Shown piece after piece: positions 34,150 through 41,916 of a stretch of DNA of 48,010 nt. The notes under the pieces are model-generated. The model had not been told where the DNA came from and did no database searches. It saw only the letters and a program-made list of their open reading frames with translations. Source of the DNA: Mycolicibacterium peregrinum (GTDB lineage Bacteria; Actinomycetota; Actinomycetes; Mycobacteriales; Mycobacteriaceae); assembly GCF_001665625.1 (NCBI RefSeq), contig NZ_LZSY01000081.1:1-48010 (forward strand). Reading direction: 5' to 3'. A program made the position numbers and the translations under genes. The stretch's first letter is position 1. Every line of letters starts with the position of its first letter.

Positions 34150-35372
34150 CAGGACACCGTGACACTTTTGTCGCCATTTGTAAATATGACCGGTCGACGG
34201 CGCAGCAGTAGCAGAAGGGCGCCTCCGATGAAGGCGGCGACTCCCGCCAACACCAGGAACCCGTCGAAGCTGTTGGTGGTAACCAACATACGACTGAGCA
34301 CCACGGCCCCCACTGCCGACGAGACGCCGATCACCGCGGACAGGATGCTGAGGACAGTGCTGTACACACCGAGGGTGAAGTGGCGTGCCACCAGGTACGC
34401 GATGACATCGCCTTCGGCTCCCCAGGCCGCACCGAGACAGCAGACGGCCACGGCGAGGACACCGATGCCGTCCCACGGCGAGGCGATGAGCAGACAGCCG
34501 AGGCCCGGCAGTGCCATCGCCACCGCGGCGACCACCTGTGCGGGCAGCCGGTCGAGCGCCACGCCGCACACGAAGCGACCGACGATGACAGAGGTCGCGA
34601 ACACCGTGATGAGCACCGCGACGTCGGCGCCGGCCCCGGCGTCGCCGAGCATGATCCCGAGCTGGGTGGTGGTGACCGAGTGGTACAGATTGCACAACAG
34701 CACCCCGGTCAACAGAATCCAGAAGACCCTGCTGCGCCCGAGGGCGCGGTAGTCCTTGCCAGCCTTACGTTCTCCCGCGCCCGGCGACGGGTCGCCGTTG
34801 CGTCCGGGCACGAGCACCAGGGCGATGAGGCCGACGACGGCAATGGTGCCCGCAATGGCCAGACACCCGACACGCCAACCAAACGTGCGGTTGACGACAT
34901 CGAGGGCCGGAACGCCGATGGCGCCCAGCAGCGGCGGACCGGAGATCGCGATTGCCAGGGCCAGGCCCCGGGCCGCCTGGAAACGCGTCGCGACCAGCCG
35001 GCTGTAGATCGCCGGCGTCGTGGTCACCCCGAGCGCGATGAGGGCGACGTTGATCGCGAAGTACTGCCAGATGGGGCCGGACATCATCGCGTACGCGATC
35101 CAGCACGCAGGCAGTCCGACGACACCGACGGCGGCAATCCGCCGCACCCCGAACAGGTCGGCGAGGCGGCCGTAGAACGGCAGGAACACGAACGTCAGCA
35201 ACGTGATCGCACCGGTCAGGGCGAAATCCGAGCGACTCCACCCGAACGCCGCGAGGAACTGCGGCCCCATCGCGGCATTCGTGTAGGCACTCAGGCTCAG
35301 GCCGGCGCTGAGTCCGGCGGTCGCGGCGGCCAGCGGTTGCCAGTGGGTACGCAGCTCGCCGAAGTACGTCAT
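34149..35372 (-). CDS. MFS transporter
   Basis: The 407-residue protein has about twelve hydrophobic segments and the MFS loop motif GRLADLFGVRR between helices 2 and 3. It would carry a small acid or other substrate across the inner membrane. ATG at 35372 has GGGAGGGG 6 bases upstream; the longer frame to 35480 runs through a hairpin. It is followed without a gap by FadE and then the thioesterase, so uptake of the substrate for this degradation set is the simplest role. Confidence 0.85.
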   Translation of the reverse strand: MTYFGELRTHWQPLAAATAGLSAGLSLSAYTNAAMGPQFLAAFGWSRSDFALTGAITLLTFVFLPFYGRLADLFGVRRIAAVGVVGLPACWIAYAMMSGPIWQYFAINVALIALGVTTTPAIYSRLVATRFQAARGLALAIAISGPPLLGAIGVPALDVVNRTFGWRVGCLAIAGTIAVVGLIALVLVPGRNGDPSPGAGERKAGKDYRALGRSRVFWILLTGVLLCNLYHSVTTTQLGIMLGDAGAGADVAVLITVFATSVIVGRFVCGVALDRLPAQVVAAVAMALPGLGCLLIASPWDGIGVLAVAVCCLGAAWGAEGDVIAYLVARHFTLGVYSTVLSILSAVIGVSSAVGAVVLSRMLVTTNSFDGFLVLAGVAAFIGGALLLLLRRRPVIFTNGDKSVTVS

Positions 35373-35388
35373 GGTGCCCCTCCCTGCC

Positions 35389-35449
35389 GCCGAAATGGCA
35401 TTCCAGCAGGCCCTTACTCGCACTTCTCCTGCCGGAATGCGGTTTCGGC
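35389..35449. repeat. long inverted repeat between the P450 and MFS genes
   Basis: The 22-bp arms 35389-35410 and 35428-35449 match at 19 positions, with perfect blocks GCCGAAA, GCATTCC and GCAGG and a 17-base spacer. On the minus strand it begins 31 bases after the P450 stop and ends 16 bases before the MFS start, next to its ribosome site. It could be a terminator, an attenuator or an operator. Confidence 0.65.
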
Positions 35450-35480
35450 GAATGCTAGGTGTTGGAGGCCGGGTCGACAC

Positions 35481-36696
35481 TCACCAGGTGACCGGCAGCT
35501 CCACAACGCCGTAGATCTCCTTGTCGTTGTGGAATCTCAACTCCTCCGGCTCGACCGCCAATCGCAATCCGGGCAGTCTGCGCACCAGCGCGGTCAGGGC
35601 GATCTGCAGTTCGGCCCGAGCGAGGTTCTGACCGAGACACTGATGCACGCCGTACCCGAAGCCGAGATGCCCTCGGCTGTTGCGGTTTACGTCGAAGGCA
35701 TCGGGCTGGTCGACGAATCCCGTGTCGAAGTTGCCCGCAGGCAGGTTCATGAGGACCGTGTCACCGGCCCTGACGAGCTGTCCACCGATGACCACATCCT
35801 CCAGAGCAACGCGGTCCACGAGGCTGTGCACTATCGACAGATAACGCATCAACTCCTCGACGATGCCGGCCACCACGGCTGGGTCATCGGTCTCCCGTAG
35901 GCGCGCGGCAGCGTCGGGACGCTGGATCAGGGCCAGCGCACCCAGAGCGATCATGCCCGCGGTGGTTTCGTGGCCGGCAGCCAACAACATCTGGCCGTTC
36001 ATCGCGGCGGTTTCGCGGTTGAGTTCACCCGTGGCCACATGGTCGGTGATGAGCCGACTCATCAGATCGTCACCCGGTTCCCGTTCCTTGCGGGCCACCA
36101 GGTCGAACATGTAGGTGAACAATGCCAGCTGGGCCTGCAGGCGCTCTTCCTCGGATGCGTTGGCGTCGAGCCCGGCGGCACTCTGCTTCTGGAAGAACTC
36201 GTGATCCTCGTACGGCACTCCCAGCAGCAGACAGATGACCATCGACGGCACCGGCAGCGCGAACTTGCTCACGAGGTCCGCCGGCGGACCGGCCTCGATC
36301 ATCTCGTCGAGGAAGCCGTCGACCAACTCCTGAATCTGCGGTCGCATCGCTTCTGTGCGACGGAAAGTGAAGTCCCTGGTCAACATTCGACGCAGCCGCT
36401 GATGCTCGGGATCATCCAGACGCGGAAAGATCAGGGCGATCTCGCCGCTCTCCGTCGGTACGCCGTACAACCCCCGTGTTGGCACTGAGCCGGTCGTCGA
36501 CGAGGGCCGCCCGGATGTCCTCGTAGCGACTGATCATCCATACCGGCTTCCCCTTCCAGACTGCGGCCTGAAGTCCTTCGGTCTCCCGCCAGCGGGCGAA
36601 GGCCGGGGCCGGCGCCAACGGGCATCCGCCGGCGCGGGGAGCGGGGATCGTGGGAAGTTCGGCCTCCACCGACACGTCAGGACGAGGAATGGTCAT
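35481..36696 (-). pseudogene. cytochrome P450, apparent frameshift at a G5 run
   Basis: The frame from ATG 36696 reads a normal P450 start (YEDIRAALVDDRLSANT), then goes astray. The rest (IFPRLDDPEHQRLRRMLTRD, I-helix AAGHETTAG, ELMRY as ExxR, heme site FGYGVHQCLG) is in another frame and ends at 35481. Removing one G from the G5 run (minus strand, 36471-36475) rejoins the frames into about 404 residues. The form resembles CYP105-like soluble bacterial enzymes. Either the gene is inactive or the run was misread. GAGGT lies 8 bases before the ATG. The TetR gene is divergent. Confidence 0.82.
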
Positions 36697-36724
36697 CGGG
36701 CGGACCTCACAATCTCCGCAGTGT

Positions 36725-36748
36725 CAACTGGCAGTCGACTGCCAGTTG
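36725..36748. promoter_or_regulatory. perfect 24-bp palindrome, operator 1
   Basis: CAACTGGCAGTC and its complement form a perfect palindrome in the gap between the P450 and TetR genes. It lies 29 bases before the P450 start, where a bound repressor would block transcription. Confidence 0.8.
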
Positions 36749-36769
36749 CTGCGAGGTTAGAACGAGCAG

Positions 36770-36791
36770 ATCTGGCAGTCAACTGTCAGAT
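36770..36791. promoter_or_regulatory. 22-bp palindrome, operator 2
   Basis: ATCTGGCAGT and ACTGTCAGAT are inverted with 9 of 10 matches around CA. It shares CTGGCAGT with operator 1 and its centre is 44 bp away. It overlaps the -10 (TAGGCT, 36791-36796) of the TetR gene, so autorepression is likely. Confidence 0.75.
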
Positions 36792-36802
36792 AGGCTGACG
36801 TC

Positions 36803-37438
36803 ATGGCCGAAGTCGCGTCGATGGCAGAACGCCCGCTACGCACCGATGCGGCGCGCAATGCCGACCGCATCCTGCGGGCGGCTCGTGAGGCGTTTGCCGA
36901 ACTCGGCCCCGATGCACAGATCGATACGATCGCAGACCGCGCCGGAGTGGCTGAAAGAACTCTGTACCGCAGGTTCCCGACGAAGGCTGACCTCCTGCGC
37001 GCGGCACTCGACCAGAGCATCGACGAAAACCTGTCTCCGGCAATCGAAAAAGCGCTCGCTCGGAAGGATCCACTGCGCGGGCTGACCGAACTGATCGAGG
37101 CCGCCACGGCACTCGGGGCCGCCGAGCACAACATCCTTGCTGCAGCCAGGCGCGCGGACGCGCTGGCCAACATCGCGGATCGCCTCGAAGCCGCCATGCA
37201 GGAACTCACGACCCGCGCCCAGGATGAGGGCCTGGTTCGCGGCGACCTCGTCGCCGAGGATCTGCCGAGAATCGTTGCGATGCTCAACAGTGTGCTGTGG
37301 ACGATGGAGCTCGGCAGCGACGGCTGGCGCCGCTATGTGGCCCTGGTCCTGGACGCCATCACCACCACACAGCCGCGACCACTGCCCGCCGCCGCACCCC
37401 TCAATAGTCCGAATTCTCTGGACAATTGGCCTATGTGA
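36803..37438 (+). CDS. TetR-family transcriptional regulator
   Basis: The 211-residue protein has a TetR N-terminus: NADRILRAAREAFAELGPDA, then TIADRAGVAERTLYRRFPTK (helix-turn-helix) and ADLLRAAL. TAGGCT lies 6 bases before the ATG and no ribosome site is seen, so the mRNA is probably leaderless. It likely binds the two palindromes and controls itself and the P450 operon. It ends 12 bases before the convergent mmpL stop. The ligand is unknown. Confidence 0.88.
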   Translation: MAEVASMAERPLRTDAARNADRILRAAREAFAELGPDAQIDTIADRAGVAERTLYRRFPTKADLLRAALDQSIDENLSPAIEKALARKDPLRGLTELIEAATALGAAEHNILAAARRADALANIADRLEAAMQELTTRAQDEGLVRGDLVAEDLPRIVAMLNSVLWTMELGSDGWRRYVALVLDAITTTQPRPLPAAAPLNSPNSLDNWPM

Positions 37439-37450
37439 CCGCGGCGTCGG

Positions 37451-40360
37451 CTAACCCGACGACACCGGGATAGCCGCAGTGTCCTCATCGTCGGCGCGGG
37501 GCGGACGCGGCGGCGCCGGCTTGCGGAAATGGTTGTCCCCGCGGGGATACACCACTTGCGGCCACCAGAACCACCTGCCCAGCAGGGTGGCGATCGACGG
37601 CATCAGCAGTGATCGCACGATGAAGGTGTCGATCAGCAGGCCGATCGCGATGGTCGAGCCCATCTGGGCCAGCACAATCAGATTGCTCGCCATCATGCCG
37701 GCCATCGTGGCCGCGAACACCAGCCCGGCCGAGGTGACCACGCCGCCGGTGCCGGCCATGGACCGGATGATGCCGGTCTTCAGGCCCGCGTGGATCTCGT
37801 CCTGGAACCGGGACACCAGCAGCAGGTTGTAGTCGGATCCGACCGCCAGCAGGATGATCACCGACATCAGCATGACCAGCCAGTGCACTGGCATCCCGAA
37901 CAGGTCCTGCCACAACAACACCGAGATGCCGAACGACGCGGCGATCGAACTACCGGCCGTCAGCACGATGACCAACGCGGCCACCGCACTGCGGGTCAGA
38001 ATGAGCATGATCATGAAAATCAGCGTCAAGGCCGACACCACCGCGATCATCAGGTCGTAGCGGGCGCCGTCGGACATGTCCTTGTAGGTTGCCGCCACAC
38101 CGCCGAGATAGATCTTGGCGTCCGACAGCGACGACATCTTCAGCGCCTCCTGCGCGGCCTTGCGCTCGGATTCGACTCGTGCGATCCCGTCCACCGTCGC
38201 CGGATCGGTCTGGTGGGTGATGAACATGCGGGCGGACTTACCGTCCGGCGACAGGAACATCTTGAGGCCGCGCTCGAAATCGGGGTTCGTGAAGGCTTCC
38301 GGGGGCAGATAGAACAGGTCGTCGTTCTTGGCGTCGTCGAAGGCGGCACCCATTGACAGCGCGGTGTCGTTCATCGCCTGCATCTGGTCGATCAGTGCCT
38401 TCTGCGAGTTGTACGACGCCAGCGAGAGGTCCCGGCTGGTTTCCATCGACGCGATCGTCTGCGGAAGCAGCGCAGTCAATTTGGGCGCCAGATCCGCCAG
38501 TTGGTCGGTGTTGACCTGGACCGATGAGGTCTTGTCGGTCAGCTCGTCGATCCCGTCGAGGGCGTCGAAGACCGACCGCGCCGCGGAGCACATCGGAATG
38601 TCGAAGCAGTGCGGTTCCCAGTAGAAGTAGTTGCGCATGGGCCGGAACTGATCGTCGAAGTTCGCGATGTTGTCGCGCATCTTCTTGGTGACCTCAAGCA
38701 GCTCCTGCGACTTCGCCGCGGAGTCCTGGGTGAGGCGGGTCTGTTCGAGCGAGAGCTGGTATTGCCTCTTCATGATGTCGATCGACGTGTTGGTCGCGTC
38801 GATCATCCGAAGCTGGTCGTCGAGTTGCTTGCGCTGGAACGGCAGGTTCATATTGCTGGTCTGCCCCGAGATACTGGTCTGGAACGGAATCGAGCTGTGC
38901 TGGATGGGGATTCCCAGCGGCCGGGTGATGCTCTGCACCATCGCGATACCATCGGCGTGCATCACGTTGCTCGAAATCTTGTTCAGCACAAGCATGTCCG
39001 CGGGATTGCGCATGTCATGGGTGGACTCGACCATCAGGATGTCGGGGTTCATCCTGGCCTGGGAGAAGTGCCGGTCGGCAGCAGCGAAACCGACGTTCAC
39101 CGGCGCGTCATCGGGCAGGTAGTACCGGTCGTTGTAGGCCGGCTTGTACCCGGGAATGGCCACCACCCCGATCAGCACGACGAACAGGCTGGTCACGAAA
39201 ATCGGTGCAGGCCAACGCACCACCGCGGTGCCGACCTTGCGCCAGAACTTGCTCTGCGGGGGGCGCTTGGACTCGTACAGCCCGACACGGCTACCGAGGT
39301 AGAGCACCGCCGGGCCGAGCGTGACCGAGATGACCACGACCACGACCATGCCGATCGCGACGGGGGCACCCATGGTGGAGAAGTAGGGCAGTCGCGCAAA
39401 GCTGAGGCAGTAGGTCGCTCCGGCGATGGTCAGACCGGAACCCACGATGACGGGTGCCACCGATTTGAAGGTCGCGTAATAGGAGTCATCCCGGTCCAGG
39501 CCCATGCCGCGGTCTTCGCGATACCGGCCGAAGATGAAGATGCCGTAGTCCGTGGCAGCGGCGATCGCCAGCATGGTCAGGATGTTGCCCGCGAAGGTGG
39601 TCAACCCGAACACATCATGCATCGCCAGCACGGACACCACGCCGCGGGCGGTCAACAGCGCCAGGAACGTCAGGAACAACTGGATCAGCGTGGTCCTGAT
39701 CGACCGATAGACCACCAGCAGCATGGCTGCGATGGCGACCAGGGTGATCAGGGTGATCTCGGCCAGGCTCGCGTTGCCGATGACATGCATGTCGTTGGTC
39801 AGTGCGGCAGGGCCGGCGACGTGCGCCTGCACCCCGGGCGGAGCCTTCGTCTCCTCGATGACCTTGCGGACGGCTTCGACGCCCTCGTTGGCGAGCGTCA
39901 TGCCTTGCTCGCCGGCGAGGTTGATCATCACGTACGACGCTTTGCCGTCGGCGCTCTGCGCGCCGGCGGCGGTCAGCGTGTCACCCCAGAAGTCCTGGAT
40001 GTGCTGGATGTGCTCGGGATCCTGCTGCAGCTTGTGGATGATCTCGTCGTAGTACCTGTGCGCGTCCGGGCCCAGTGGGTCCTGACCCTCGATGACGACC
40101 ATGATCGTGCTGTTGGAGTTGAACTCCTTGAAGTTGGCGCCCATCAACTTCATCGCCTGCATCGACGGGGCGTCCTCGGGCGCCATCGGTGCGGCATGCA
40201 GTTCGCCGACGACCTCCAGCTGCGGCGCGATCACATTCACGACGACCGCGATCGCGATCCAGATCAGGATGATCGGCCACGCCAGAATGCGGAGCAGGTG
40301 CGGGAAGGCAGGCCGCTTCGGCGTGCCGGTGGATTCGGGCGAGGTGACGGATGTGGTCAT
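37451..40360 (-). CDS. MmpL-family RND transporter
   Basis: The 969-residue inner-membrane protein has the MmpL layout: TM1, a large outer domain, TM2-6 with AATDYGIFIFGRYR, a second large domain with EPHCFDIPMC and a coiled-coil-like stretch, then TM7-12 with VGSDYNLLLVSRF. The two Asp-Tyr pairs carry protons in this family. It exports a lipid, siderophore or drug in partnership with the MmpS upstream, which overlaps it by ATGA. Length and MmpS pairing suggest the MmpL4/MmpL5 group, but I cannot choose between them. Confidence 0.93.
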   Translation of the reverse strand: MTTSVTSPESTGTPKRPAFPHLLRILAWPIILIWIAIAVVVNVIAPQLEVVGELHAAPMAPEDAPSMQAMKLMGANFKEFNSNSTIMVVIEGQDPLGPDAHRYYDEIIHKLQQDPEHIQHIQDFWGDTLTAAGAQSADGKASYVMINLAGEQGMTLANEGVEAVRKVIEETKAPPGVQAHVAGPAALTNDMHVIGNASLAEITLITLVAIAAMLLVVYRSIRTTLIQLFLTFLALLTARGVVSVLAMHDVFGLTTFAGNILTMLAIAAATDYGIFIFGRYREDRGMGLDRDDSYYATFKSVAPVIVGSGLTIAGATYCLSFARLPYFSTMGAPVAIGMVVVVVISVTLGPAVLYLGSRVGLYESKRPPQSKFWRKVGTAVVRWPAPIFVTSLFVVLIGVVAIPGYKPAYNDRYYLPDDAPVNVGFAAADRHFSQARMNPDILMVESTHDMRNPADMLVLNKISSNVMHADGIAMVQSITRPLGIPIQHSSIPFQTSISGQTSNMNLPFQRKQLDDQLRMIDATNTSIDIMKRQYQLSLEQTRLTQDSAAKSQELLEVTKKMRDNIANFDDQFRPMRNYFYWEPHCFDIPMCSAARSVFDALDGIDELTDKTSSVQVNTDQLADLAPKLTALLPQTIASMETSRDLSLASYNSQKALIDQMQAMNDTALSMGAAFDDAKNDDLFYLPPEAFTNPDFERGLKMFLSPDGKSARMFITHQTDPATVDGIARVESERKAAQEALKMSSLSDAKIYLGGVAATYKDMSDGARYDLMIAVVSALTLIFMIMLILTRSAVAALVIVLTAGSSIAASFGISVLLWQDLFGMPVHWLVMLMSVIILLAVGSDYNLLLVSRFQDEIHAGLKTGIIRSMAGTGGVVTSAGLVFAATMAGMMASNLIVLAQMGSTIAIGLLIDTFIVRSLLMPSIATLLGRWFWWPQVVYPRGDNHFRKPAPPRPPRADDEDTAAIPVSSG

Positions 40361-40812
40361 GCGGACTTCACCAGGCAGTAGGTCTGGGCGTTGACGCCAT
40401 TGGCGGATTGCTCCTCGCGGACAGTGCCGTTGACGGTGACACGGCACCCGATGTGGTCGCCGCTGCTTTCACTGTCGCTGCGCGCCATCAGGTTCGCGCT
40501 GACGGTCGGCAACGTGGTGGACAAGGTGACGGACCAGGGCAGCTGGGCGTTGACCGAGTGCACCTTGGCGTCCGGATCGAAATAGCTGATCTCGGCGGAA
40601 GTTCCGGGCGGTCCGTACACCTCGTACAAGACCACCTTGGGGTTGAACTGGACGATCTCGATCCCCGCGCCGGCATTCGCGTTGAGATCCTCCGAGCCGA
40701 ACATCCGGTGTAGTCGTGAGACCACCAGGCCCGACACGGCCAGTACCACAATCAGAACCACTGGAATCCATGCGTGTTTCAACACACGACGAGCACCCCG
40801 ACCAGGACTCAC
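40357..40812 (-). CDS. MmpS-family membrane accessory protein
   Basis: The 151-residue protein has a short basic N-terminus, one membrane helix (about 14-32, WIPVVLIVVLAVSGLVV), and an outer domain with FNPKVVLYEVYGPPGTSAEI, DSESSGDHIGCRVTVNG and a second Cys near the end, as in MmpS4/5. It joins the MmpL in the periplasm. GTG at 40812 has GGAGG 6 bases upstream. It begins 180 bases after the sigma factor gene and overlaps mmpL by 4 bases. Confidence 0.92.
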   Translation of the reverse strand: MSPGRGARRVLKHAWIPVVLIVVLAVSGLVVSRLHRMFGSEDLNANAGAGIEIVQFNPKVVLYEVYGPPGTSAEISYFDPDAKVHSVNAQLPWSVTLSTTLPTVSANLMARSDSESSGDHIGCRVTVNGTVREEQSANGVNAQTYCLVKSA

Positions 40813-40874
40813 CCGTACCTCCAGACGATTACCCGAACCCGCCGACAGCGATGACGCTTCGGCGCTCGGCGAAT

Positions 40875-40889
40875 TAGTTCGAATAACTA
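40875..40889. promoter_or_regulatory. small inverted repeat upstream of mmpS
   Basis: TAGTT and AACTA are inverted across five bases in an AT-rich patch, 63 bases before the mmpS start, in an otherwise GC-rich gap. It may mark the promoter or an operator. Apart from it, 40813-40992 shows nothing recognisable. Confidence 0.3.
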
Positions 40890-40992
40890 TGTACAGCGCG
40901 GGGGACTTTACACCGCTGCGACCGCGGACGTAGTCGCGGCCTCAATGCTGGGAACTTGCTGTCGATTTCCTGAATGACGGGAGGCGGAGACG

Positions 40993-41613
40993 CTAGGCCG
41001 CCGTGCCGTCATGCGAAGGATGATCCAGATAGCCTCGGGCGGCGGCCATTTCAACCAGCCTCGAACGCAGCGCGCGGCGTCCGCGATGCAGCCTCGACAT
41101 CACCGTTCCGACCGGAATCTGCAGAATCTCCGCGATCTCCCTGTACCGGAAACCCGCAACGTCCGCGTAGTACACGACGACGCCTTGCGATTCCGGCAAT
41201 GCCCGCATCGCCCCGCGCACCTCGTCATCGCCCATCGACTCCAGGGCCGCCAATTCCGCCGAGACCACGCCGAGCGGGAATCGCTGCGCCACCTCCGCGA
41301 GCTGGGCGTCGGAGAGTTCGTCGGCGAAGACCTCCTGCGGTCGCCGCTGCGCGGTGCGGTATGAGTTGATCCACGTGTTGGTCAGGATCCGAAACAACCA
41401 GGCCCGGATATTCGTGCCGTCCTGGTAAGTGTGAAAACTGCTGTACGCCTTGACCATTGTCTCCTGCACTAGGTCTTCGGCGTCTGCCATGTTGCGCGTG
41501 TAACGGCGCGCGGCCGCGAAAAGCTGATCCACCAGCGGCAGCGCATCACGCTCGAATCGCTCCGCGCGACAATCGTCGTCGAAACTCACGTGCCTACCTG
41601 TGCTCATCGGCAT
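40993..41613 (-). CDS. ECF sigma factor, SigH-like
   Basis: The 206-residue protein has sigma-70 region 2 ([21 protein letters not shown], then [18 protein letters not shown]) and region 4 ([20 protein letters not shown], then [15 protein letters not shown]). It resembles SigH/SigR, the thiol-stress sigma. No zinc anti-sigma gene follows it; mmpS-mmpL do. ATG at 41613 has AGGAG about 8 bases upstream; GTG 41631 and ATG 41607 are alternatives. A SoxR-like promoter is found about 150 bases upstream. It may direct RNA polymerase to redox-response genes, perhaps mmpS-mmpL. Confidence 0.9.
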   Translation of the reverse strand: MPMSTGRHVSFDDDCRAERFERDALPLVDQLFAAARRYTRNMADAEDLVQETMVKAYSSFHTYQDGTNIRAWLFRILTNTWINSYRTAQRRPQEVFADELSDAQLAEVAQRFPLGVVSAELAALESMGDDEVRGAMRALPESQGVVVYYADVAGFRYREIAEILQIPVGTVMSRLHRGRRALRSRLVEMAAARGYLDHPSHDGTAA

Positions 41614-41751
41614 GGCCCCCGCTCCTGCCACTGCTCATATCGCCGGCCTCAGATGCTCGCCACTCGAAGCTATCCGGCGACGCCGCCGATCCCCAGGGGG
41701 ATTACCCCCAGGTTCGCGGTGGTTTTCCGCACCGCAGCGACCGCACCGAAC

Positions 41752-41772
41752 TGTCATGCACGCAGCATGACA
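41752..41772. repeat. inverted repeat TGTCATGC/GCATGACA
   Basis: Perfect 8-bp arms lie around a 5-base spacer (ACGCA). On the minus strand it covers the -10 and the expected start of the SoxR-like promoter, so it may be a second operator or a 5' hairpin. Confidence 0.5.
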
Positions 41773-41794
41773 CCTCAACCCAAGTTGAGGTCAA
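41764..41794 (-). promoter_or_regulatory. SoxR-box-like (MerR-type) promoter facing the sigma factor
   Basis: The centre is CCTCAA-N6-TTGAGG (41773-41790), the half sites and spacing of the SoxR box, inside a perfect ACCTCAAC-N4-GTTGAGGT repeat. On the minus strand TTGACC (-35) and CATGCT (-10) are 19 bp apart, the overlong spacing of MerR/SoxR promoters, and the layout matches the soxS promoter base for base in position. No SoxR gene is in the window. Confidence 0.6.
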
Positions 41795-41916
41795 ATGGTT
41801 TTTCCGGCGCCAATCTCTTTGCGGCTGTTGCGTTTGCACATCTCGCTGATGAATCCGCGGCAGACATCGACCATACGTCAGGAAACCGGGCCGCTCCCGC
41901 CTTAGGCTCATCGGTT

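Larger units (their letters stand above)
41614..41916. other. 303-bp divergent gap between the sigma and permease genes
   Basis: No convincing gene is present. The gap holds a GGGGG-atta-CCCCC stem (41696-41709), two adjoining inverted repeats (41752-41772 and 41772-41791) and TAGGCT (41903-41908), a likely -10 eight bases before the permease ATG. A 36-codon frame at 41795 has no ribosome site. Confidence 0.6.

Noticed and set aside
37451..40812. The glycopeptidolipid mmpS4-mmpL4 locus
   Set aside because: No second mmpL4 or peptide synthetase gene follows, and the MmpL number cannot be fixed.
40870..40892. IdeR-type iron box before mmpS
   Set aside because: The AT-rich repeat agrees poorly with the TTAGGTTAGGCTAACCTAA consensus.
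41795..41905. 36-codon frame after the SoxR-like box
   Set aside because: No ribosome site and no recognisable product.
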